Source of the DNA: Lysobacteraceae bacterium
Lineage (GTDB): Bacteria; Pseudomonadota; Gammaproteobacteria; Xanthomonadales; Xanthomonadaceae
NCBI GenBank assembly: GCA_027483745.1
Contig: JAIXTZ010000285.1
Span: 1 to 11,484 of the forward strand
Direction of reading: 5' to 3'
DNA: 11,484 nt
Shown here: piece after piece, positions 5,576-11,484 of the stretch
Layout: each line of letters opens with the position of its first letter
Numbering within the stretch: position 1 is the first letter of the stretch
Made by a program: the position numbers and the translations under genes
Notes under the pieces: generated by a model
Databases searched by the model: none
Told to the model about the DNA's origin: nothing
What the model saw: only the letters and a program-made list of their open reading frames with translations

Positions 5576-8509
5576 TCAGCCTTCCACGCGATTGCGGCCG
5601 TTGGCCTTGGCGCGGTACAGCGCTTCGTCGGCTTGCAGCAGCAGGCGATGGTGGGTGTCGGCCCCGGCCGCCTCGGCCACGCCGAAGCTGGCGGTGATCC
5701 GCAATGCCGGGTCGATATCGTCGAAGTTGATGGCCATCACGCCTTCGCGGAGCCGCTCGCAGGTGGCCCGTGCGGCGGCCAGCGTGGTTTCAGGCAGCAG
5801 CAGCGCGAATTCCTCGCCGCCCCAGCGCGCCACCACGTCGAAGCCGCGCGACGCCTCCTGCAGGCTCGCGGCCACGCGCTTCAAGACGATATCGCCGACG
5901 GCGTGGCTGAACCGGTCGTTGACCTGCTTGAAGTGGTCGAGGTCGATGATCGCGATGCTCAGCGGGGCGTCCGTGCGTTTCGCGCGGGCGAACTCCCGCG
6001 ACAGCGACTCGTCGAAAGCGCGGCGGTTGCCGATGCCGGTGAGCGCGTCCTCCCGCGCTTGCCGCGCGAACTCCTCCGCCTGGTGGCGCAGGCGGGCCTT
6101 CTGGTCTTCGATCTCGAGCGTTCGTTCGTCCACCAGCCGGGCGAGATGGCGCTCGTTGGCGGCGAGGCGATGCAGGCGCCAGCGCAGCAGTAGGGCAACG
6201 CCCAGAAGCAGGCCGACCGTGCCGGTCCACACGACGAGGGGGCGTTGCCACCACAGCGGCGGCACGTCGATGACGACGCTCGCGCGACTCTGCCCCCAAT
6301 CGCCGCGCGGGTGCGCCGCCTCGACGCGGAACGTGTAGCGGCCCGGCGGCAGCGTGGTGTACTCGGCGAGCGTTTCGCCGCCGCGCTCGATCCAGTCGTT
6401 GTCGAAACGGTCGAGCCGGTAGCGGTAACGCAGACGCTCCGACAGGACGAAGCCGAGGCCCGCGTAGCGCAGCTCGATCCGTCGAGTGCCCCCCGGCACG
6501 GCCACCACGGCCGCCGGGTCGATGCTCTGGCCGTCGGCGGTGATGGATTCGATGACCACCGGCGGGGCATTGCGCGTGTAGCGCTCCAAGTCGGCGGGAT
6601 CGACGCGCGCGGCGCCGACGGCGGTCGCGAACCAGTGGCGGCCGTTGCGGTCCATCGCGACCACCGGCTGCGAGCCGCCGTTGCACTGGGCGCTGGCCAT
6701 GCCGTCCGCTTCGGTGAAGCGTTCGACGTCGAGCGGGAGCCGCGCACCGTCGGCGACGGCGTTGAGACGCTCCATATCGAGGCGAAGCACCCCACGGTTG
6801 CTGCTGGCCCAGAGCTGGTCCTTCGGATCGCGAAGCAGGCCGAACACCTTCTCGTAGGGCAGGCCCTGCGCAAGGCCGACCGCGCCGGTCGGGCGGCCTT
6901 CGGTGTCGAAGCGCAGTAGCCCACGGTCGGAGGCGACCCACACGTGGTCGCGCGTGGCGTCGTGGAGGAAGCCAAAGGCGTACTCCGCCTGCTCGAAGGC
7001 GCCCAGGTCCAGCTCGCGCAGCGTGTCGCCCTCGAGGATGGCCGCCCCCAGGCCTGTGCCGACCCAGAGCCGCCCCTCCTCCCCACGGTGGAGGGCGACG
7101 ACGAAGTTGGTGGGCAATCCCGCGGTTTCGTCCCAGAGGCGGACCGCGCCGCCTGCCCAGCGGACCAGTCCGCGCGTCGTCCCCAGCCAGAGGCGGTCAC
7201 CCTCGACCGCCAGGGCGCGGACTTCGTTGGCCGGCAACCCGTCGGCGGTGCTCAAGGTGGCGAGCACGCGTTGCCCGTCCCAGAGCATCGCGCCGTCATC
7301 GTAAGTGCCCACCCATACCGTCCCCTCGCCCGCATCGGCCAGGCTGAGCACGGACACGCCCTCCAGCGCGGTGCCGACGCCGAGTGTCCGCACGCTGCCG
7401 TCTTCGCGATGAACGGCCAAGCCCTGGGCCGTGCCGATCAGCACGCTGCCGTCGTCGCGTGCGAGCACGGTGCGGACGAAATCGTCGGGCAGTCCATGAT
7501 GCCGAACCGTGTTCGCAAAGGGCGCATCGGTGAAGCGGAACAGGCCGCCGTTGGTGCCAACCCAGAGGTTGTCCTCGCGGTCGATGAACAGACTGAGCAC
7601 GCGGGAGCTCGGGCGGTCGGCGCCGACGCCGAGGCGATCCAGGCCCTGCGCCGTCCAACGCATCAGGCCGTCATTCAGCGTGCCGATCCACAGGCCGTCG
7701 CGGCGATCCGGAAGCAGGCGGCTGATGCCGATGCCGACGAGCTGCGGGTCGAGCGGCTGGAAGGCCAGCTCTGCCGCGCGGGTGTCGGCCACGTGCACGC
7801 CGCTGCCGGTGCCGACCAGCAGGCGGTCGCCGTCGACCGCGATGGCCGTCGTCGGACCGGCCGGGAGGCCGCTGGCCTTCGCGGGGCGCAGCCTGTCGCC
7901 AACGACCTGTTGCAGGCCGCCGGCGTGGGCGGCCCACCAGCGGCCCTGCGAATCGACGGCGAGGCCGAAGCTGCTGCCGATGCCGGCTTCGCCGTCGGGC
8001 TTCAGCACGGTTGGACGGCCCATCGGGTCGACACGCATGACGCCCGACGTTTCAGTACCCACCCAAAGGCCGCCGTCGGCGTCGCCCTCGACGTGGGTCA
8101 CCATCACGGGCGCCTGCGGGAGTGAATGCCACGCGCCGTCGAGCTCGCGGCGGACGAGCGTACCGCGGGCCCCGCCGAGCACCAGGCGGCCCTCCGGGTC
8201 GACGTGCAGGGCGCGGAGTGCGGCGTCGGCCAGGGCCGGGATCTCGCGGCGATCGAACACCGCGAACTCATGGCCGTTGTAGCGAACGAGACCCTCCCAG
8301 GTCGCGAACCACAGGTAGCCTTCGGGGGTCTGCGCGATCGCGTTGATCGAGTTGTGGGGCAGGCCCTCGCGGGTGGTCCAATGGTCGCGGAAGAGGTCTT
8401 GCAGGGGCCGGTCCGTCGCGAGGGCCTGCAGCGAGGCGAGCAGGGCGAGGGCGAGCACGAGCACGTGCGCCCATCGCCCCTCCGCTGATCGCCTCGACTG
8501 CGCCGTCAT
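5576..8509 (-). CDS. double-propeller periplasmic sensor with diguanylate cyclase (GGDEF) domain
   Basis: This 977-residue sensor should make cyclic di-GMP from two GTP on the cytosolic side in response to a periplasmic signal. A signal peptide (about 1-32, VLVLALALLASLQALA) is followed by 14 WxGT-type propeller repeats, e.g. GYLWFATWEGLVRYNG (64-79), GLWIGTLNDGLMRW (272-285), NLWVGTNGGLFRF (314-326), RLWLGTTRGLVRW (439-451) and RHWFATAVGAARV (624-636). Fourteen fits two seven-bladed propellers. A Y_Y_Y domain (about 680-750, with RYRYRLDRFDNDWIE at 694-708), a membrane helix (about 757-776) and a coiled coil (about 783-820) link to the GGDEF domain. There IDLDHFKQVND (855-865), active-site GGEEF (897-901) and inhibitory I-site RGFD (888-891) are all intact. 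The ATG at 8509 is chosen because AGGGAAGG precedes it and it starts just before the signal peptide; an ATG at 8551 adds 14 unsupported residues. The ligand is unknown. The architecture resembles hybrid two-component carbohydrate sensors, with the kinase replaced by GGDEF. Confidence 0.94.
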   Translation of the reverse strand: MTAQSRRSAEGRWAHVLVLALALLASLQALATDRPLQDLFRDHWTTREGLPHNSINAIAQTPEGYLWFATWEGLVRYNGHEFAVFDRREIPALADAALRALHVDPEGRLVLGGARGTLVRRELDGAWHSLPQAPVMVTHVEGDADGGLWVGTETSGVMRVDPMGRPTVLKPDGEAGIGSSFGLAVDSQGRWWAAHAGGLQQVVGDRLRPAKASGLPAGPTTAIAVDGDRLLVGTGSGVHVADTRAAELAFQPLDPQLVGIGISRLLPDRRDGLWIGTLNDGLMRWTAQGLDRLGVGADRPSSRVLSLFIDREDNLWVGTNGGLFRFTDAPFANTVRHHGLPDDFVRTVLARDDGSVLIGTAQGLAVHREDGSVRTLGVGTALEGVSVLSLADAGEGTVWVGTYDDGAMLWDGQRVLATLSTADGLPANEVRALAVEGDRLWLGTTRGLVRWAGGAVRLWDETAGLPTNFVVALHRGEEGRLWVGTGLGAAILEGDTLRELDLGAFEQAEYAFGFLHDATRDHVWVASDRGLLRFDTEGRPTGAVGLAQGLPYEKVFGLLRDPKDQLWASSNRGVLRLDMERLNAVADGARLPLDVERFTEADGMASAQCNGGSQPVVAMDRNGRHWFATAVGAARVDPADLERYTRNAPPVVIESITADGQSIDPAAVVAVPGGTRRIELRYAGLGFVLSERLRYRYRLDRFDNDWIERGGETLAEYTTLPPGRYTFRVEAAHPRGDWGQSRASVVIDVPPLWWQRPLVVWTGTVGLLLGVALLLRWRLHRLAANERHLARLVDERTLEIEDQKARLRHQAEEFARQAREDALTGIGNRRAFDESLSREFARAKRTDAPLSIAIIDLDHFKQVNDRFSHAVGDIVLKRVAASLQEASRGFDVVARWGGEEFALLLPETTLAAARATCERLREGVMAINFDDIDPALRITASFGVAEAAGADTHHRLLLQADEALYRAKANGRNRVEG

Positions 8510-8511
8510 CG

Positions 8512-8519
8512 CCTTCCCT
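8512..8519 (-). promoter_or_regulatory. ribosome binding site of the sensor cyclase gene
   Basis: AGGGAAGG on the minus strand, two bases before the ATG at 8509 at its nearest end, with AGGG about six bases away. This strong match decides the start at 8509 rather than the in-frame ATG at 8551. Confidence 0.65.
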
Positions 8520-8541
8520 GCGTGTTTTTCCCCGGTCGGCC

Positions 8542-8550
8542 AGCCTAGCA
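8542..8550 (-). promoter_or_regulatory. possible extended -10 promoter of the sensor cyclase gene
   Basis: TGCTAGGCT on the minus strand fits the extended -10 pattern TGn followed by a weak -10 word (three of six matches to TATAAT). It lies in the 54-base gap after the antiporter gene and would start transcription near 8535, giving a leader of about 26 bases. No -35 box is evident. Read-through from the kef genes is an equally plausible source of transcript. Confidence 0.25.
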
Positions 8551-8563
8551 CCGCCTCCGGGCC

Positions 8564-10366
8564 TCAGCGCAGCCAGTCGCCGCGCGCCGGCCCGCTGTCA
8601 CCGTCGCTCTCTTCCGCGTCCGGCAGGCCTTCGCGCTTGAGCAGGTGAGCGAGGTCGGCGCGGCCGCGCTCGGCGAGGCTGACCAGCGCCGGGCCGTCAC
8701 CGCGCACCTTTGCTGCTTCGTGAAGTACGGCGAGATCGTGGCGCACGAAGGCCTGCTGGGCGCGGTGCGCGTCGTGCGGATGTTCGCCGAGCGCCACGAG
8801 CGCCTGTTCGCCGACCGCCGCGGCCGAGCGGAAGGTCTCGCGCTCGAACGGAATGCCGTGCTCGGCGAGCTCGAAGGCCTCGGTGCGGCCCCGTGCGCGG
8901 GCGATGATCTTCACGTGCGGGAAGCGCTCGCGCACCAGCAGGGCGGTCTCCTGCACGCGCTCCGGATCGTCGAAGGCGAGCACGAGCAGGCGTGCGTCCT
9001 CGATGCCGGCCGACTCGAGCACGTCGCGCCGCGCGGCGTCGCCGTAGTAGGCGCGGAAGCCGAACCGGCGCATCAGCTCGATCTGCTCGGGGTCGTGGTC
9101 GATCAGGGTGACGCCGTAGCCGCGCCCGAGCAGCAGGCGCGACACCACCTGGCCGAAGCGGCCCACGCCGGCGACGATCACCTCGTTGCGCTCGTCGATG
9201 GCGTCGGCCTCGCGGGCCTCCGAGCGGTTCATCCGCGGCATCACGACGCGCGACACCACGAGGAACAGCAGCGGCGTGGTGAGGATGCTGGCGGCGACGA
9301 TGGCGTTCATCGCGTCGGCGATGCCCGCCGGGAGGCTGCCGTTGGCGCGCGCCGCGGTGAGGATGACGAAGGCGAATTCACCCACTTGCGAGAGCACGGT
9401 GGCGAACAGCACGCCGTCCTGCCCGCACAGGCGGAACACCCGCGCGATGCCCAGCAGCAGCGTGAACTTGAGCGCCACGAGCGCCAGCGTCGCGCCTAGG
9501 ATCAGCACCGGCTGCTCCACGAACAGGGAAAGCTGCACGCTCATGCCGACGGCGATGAAGAACAGGCCGAGCAGCAGGCCCTTGAAGGGCTCGATGACGA
9601 TGTTGAGCTCGTGACGGTATTCGCTTTCGGCGAGCAGCACGCCAGCGAGGAAGGTGCCCAGCGCCGGGGAGAAGCCCACGTGCTCGGCGGCGACGGCGGC
9701 GCCCAGCACCAGCAGCAGGGCGAAGGCGACGAACACCTCGCGCAGGCCGGTGTTGGCGATGAAGCGCAGCAGCGGCCGCATGGCGAACCGCGCGAGCACC
9801 ACCATGCCGACGATGAGTCCGGCGGCGGCGAGCGGCGAGAACGCCGCGCCCTCGGACGCGCCGGCCGGTGCGACCCAGGCCACGAGCAGAAGGATCGGGA
9901 TGACCATGATGTCCTGGAACAGCGACACCGACAGCGCGCTGCGCCCGCCCGCGGTCGGCAGCAGGCCGCGCTCGCCCATGACCGCGAGCGCGACGCTGGT
10001 GGAACTCTGCACGGCGGCGATGCCGACGATCAGTGCGATCACCCACGGTTGGCCGACGGCGAGCACCGCACCGAAAACCAGCGCAGCGGTCAGCAGCACC
10101 TGCAGGCCACCCATGCCGAAGATCGGGACGCGCAGGGTCCAGAGCTTGGTCGGATTCAGCTCGAGACCCACGAGGAAGAGCAGCAGCACCACGCCGAATT
10201 CGGCGAAATCCAGCACGGTCTCGGGGTCGTCGATCCACTGCAGCACCGAGGGGCCGATCAGCACGCCGGCGATCAGGTAGCCGAGCACCGCGCCGAGGCC
10301 GAGGCGCTTGAACAGCGGCACTGCGATGACCGCAGCGGCGAGGTAGATGAGCGCGTCATGCAACAT
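8564..10366 (-). CDS. kefC: KefB/KefC-type glutathione-gated K+/H+ antiporter (CPA2)
   Basis: This is an inner-membrane K+/H+ antiporter, in E. coli held shut by glutathione and opened by glutathione adducts, so that the cytoplasm acidifies and protects against electrophiles. The 600 residues match KefB (601) and KefC (about 620). Residues 1-378 form the roughly 12-helix CPA2 exchanger domain, with the core LSVSLFQDIMVIP (145-157) and the hallmark regulatory loop EPFKGLLLGLFFIAVGMSVQ (259-278). Residues about 394-510 form a Rossmann RCK/TrkA-N domain: VIVAGVGRFGQVVSRLL (396-412) with GxGxxG, LIDHDPEQIE (421-430) and YGDAARRDVLESAG (441-454). A C-terminal tail of about 90 residues follows. The ATG at 10366 lies 10 bases after the upstream kefF-like stop, and its ribosome binding site GAGGG overlaps that stop, indicating coupling. 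KefB versus KefC cannot be decided by eye; the symbol follows the KefF-KefC gene order. Confidence 0.92.
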   Translation of the reverse strand: MLHDALIYLAAAVIAVPLFKRLGLGAVLGYLIAGVLIGPSVLQWIDDPETVLDFAEFGVVLLLFLVGLELNPTKLWTLRVPIFGMGGLQVLLTAALVFGAVLAVGQPWVIALIVGIAAVQSSTSVALAVMGERGLLPTAGGRSALSVSLFQDIMVIPILLLVAWVAPAGASEGAAFSPLAAAGLIVGMVVLARFAMRPLLRFIANTGLREVFVAFALLLVLGAAVAAEHVGFSPALGTFLAGVLLAESEYRHELNIVIEPFKGLLLGLFFIAVGMSVQLSLFVEQPVLILGATLALVALKFTLLLGIARVFRLCGQDGVLFATVLSQVGEFAFVILTAARANGSLPAGIADAMNAIVAASILTTPLLFLVVSRVVMPRMNRSEAREADAIDERNEVIVAGVGRFGQVVSRLLLGRGYGVTLIDHDPEQIELMRRFGFRAYYGDAARRDVLESAGIEDARLLVLAFDDPERVQETALLVRERFPHVKIIARARGRTEAFELAEHGIPFERETFRSAAAVGEQALVALGEHPHDAHRAQQAFVRHDLAVLHEAAKVRGDGPALVSLAERGRADLAHLLKREGLPDAEESDGDSGPARGDWLR

Positions 10367-10373
10367 GCGGCGG

Positions 10374-10378
10374 CCCTC
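10374..10378 (-). promoter_or_regulatory. ribosome binding site of the antiporter gene, overlapping the upstream stop codon
   Basis: GAGGG on the minus strand, seven bases before the ATG at 10366. Its first two bases are part of the TGA stop of the kefF-like gene, which suggests translational coupling of the two proteins. Confidence 0.6.
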
Positions 10379-10943
10379 AGCGGCTGTCGTGTTCGGGGTG
10401 GTGGTCGCCGCGGGCGAGCGCCGCGATCCGCGCCCTGTAGTCGATGGCGAACTCGGGCAAGCGCGCGTTGATGCGCTCGCTGGCGCCGTAGGCCACATGG
10501 CCCAACCAGCGCATGCCGCAGTAGCGCGCGCTGGCCTCGATGGGCCGGAACAGCTCGGCGAGCGTGAACTGCGCCGCATGGCGGCCGTAGCCGGTCGGGT
10601 CGCCGCCGCTGGTGGCCGCGACGAACAGCCCTTTGCCCGCCAGCGCGTTGCCGTCGCGGCCGTAGGCCCATCCCGATTGCAGCACTTCGTCGAACCAATG
10701 CTTCAGCAGGGCGGGCATCGCGTACCACTGGATCGGGAATTGCAGCACGATGGTGTCTTGCGCCAGCAGGCGCTGCTGCTCGGCGGCGACGTCGATGAAG
10801 CCGTCCGGGTAGGCGTGGTAGAGATCGTGCACCGCGACCCCGTCAAGGTCGCGGAGGCCGTCCAGCAGCGCGGCGTTGATGCGGCTGGCGGAGCGGCGCG
10901 GATGGGCGAGAAGGACGAGGGTTCGCGAGGGCGTCGGGCTCAT
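10377..10943 (-). CDS. kefF: KefF/KefG-type NAD(P)H quinone oxidoreductase, antiporter subunit
   Basis: This protein is a flavodoxin-fold FMN enzyme; in E. coli KefF binds KefC at the membrane, is needed for full K+ efflux and reduces quinones. The 188 residues compare with 176 (KefF) and 184 (KefG). It starts with a first strand and flavin-phosphate loop, TLVLLAHPRRSASRINAALL (8-27). The family signature is FPIQWYAMPALLKHWFDEVL (69-88), followed by QSGWAYG (89-95). GLFVAATSGGDPTGYG (105-120) forms the next flavin-contact loop. No signal peptide or membrane helix is present. The ATG at 10943 is the natural family start, with GGGCGG close before it. It lies 25 bases after the dbpA stop and 10 bases before the antiporter gene. 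The KefF-versus-KefG label is uncertain; the family and the functional link to the antiporter are well supported. Confidence 0.87.
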   Translation of the reverse strand: MSPTPSRTLVLLAHPRRSASRINAALLDGLRDLDGVAVHDLYHAYPDGFIDVAAEQQRLLAQDTIVLQFPIQWYAMPALLKHWFDEVLQSGWAYGRDGNALAGKGLFVAATSGGDPTGYGRHAAQFTLAELFRPIEASARYCGMRWLGHVAYGASERINARLPEFAIDYRARIAALARGDHHPEHDSR

Positions 10944-10968
10944 CCGCCCAGTCTAGCCATCGCCGAAC

Positions 10969-11484
<516 letters not shown>

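Noticed and set aside
6944..8125. A 393-codon plus-strand frame opposite the sensor cyclase gene
   Set aside because: It mirrors the repeated propeller codons on the other strand; composition is that of a GC-rich antisense shadow and no ribosome binding site or domain is visible.
9611..10471. Plus-strand frame of 286 codons opposite the antiporter, rich in Gln/His/Glu
   Set aside because: It is the reverse frame of hydrophobic membrane-helix codons, which gives long polar frames in GC-rich DNA; no independent support.

Overview
The window is GC-rich, densely packed bacterial chromosome. I recognise ten conserved genes plus one hypothetical gene. The sequence style, the short Fis protein and the order prmA / DUF3426 gene / fis / purH / purD point to a gammaproteobacterium of the Lysobacteraceae (Xanthomonadaceae), for example a Lysobacter, Luteimonas or Arenimonas relative. 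This assignment rests on remembered gene order and protein resemblance; no search was run. All genes lie on the minus strand except one small hypothetical gene at 5103-5546.

Right part, read in the direction of transcription (from 11484 downwards): the C-terminal third of the RNA helicase dbpA enters from the right edge. Then come a KefF-type flavodoxin-fold quinone reductase and a KefB/KefC-type K+/H+ antiporter (10943-8564). Spacings are 25 and 10 bases, and the antiporter's ribosome binding site overlaps the reductase stop codon, so the two Kef genes form a unit for K+ efflux and electrophile protection. After a 54-base gap a 977-residue membrane sensor follows (8509-5576): a signal peptide, 14 propeller repeats (probably two seven-bladed periplasmic propellers), a Y_Y_Y domain, one membrane helix and an active-looking diguanylate cyclase. 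Its stop codon abuts a perfect 8-bp hairpin shared with the convergent hypothetical gene.

Middle and left: the hypothetical gene (147 aa, + strand) and prmA (minus strand) diverge from start codons only 22 bases apart. prmA (ribosomal protein L11 methyltransferase) is followed by a DUF3426 membrane protein that lacks the usual N-terminal zinc ribbon, then by fis (nucleoid protein, GTG start). After a 73-base gap with a perfect TATAAT box comes the purine unit purH - GNAT acetyltransferase - purD. The acetyltransferase sits 10 bases after purH and overlaps purD by an ATGA. PurD and PurH carry out step 2 and the last two steps of IMP synthesis; purD runs off the left edge.

I see no mobile element, CRISPR array, tRNA, rRNA or clearly novel multi-gene system. 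The most interesting points are local: the acetyltransferase coupled between purH and purD, the zinc-ribbon-less DUF3426 protein, the very short divergent start region at prmA, the double-propeller cyclase, and the unknown 147-residue protein. There is no gene-free stretch longer than 300 bases; the longest gap is about 95 bases.
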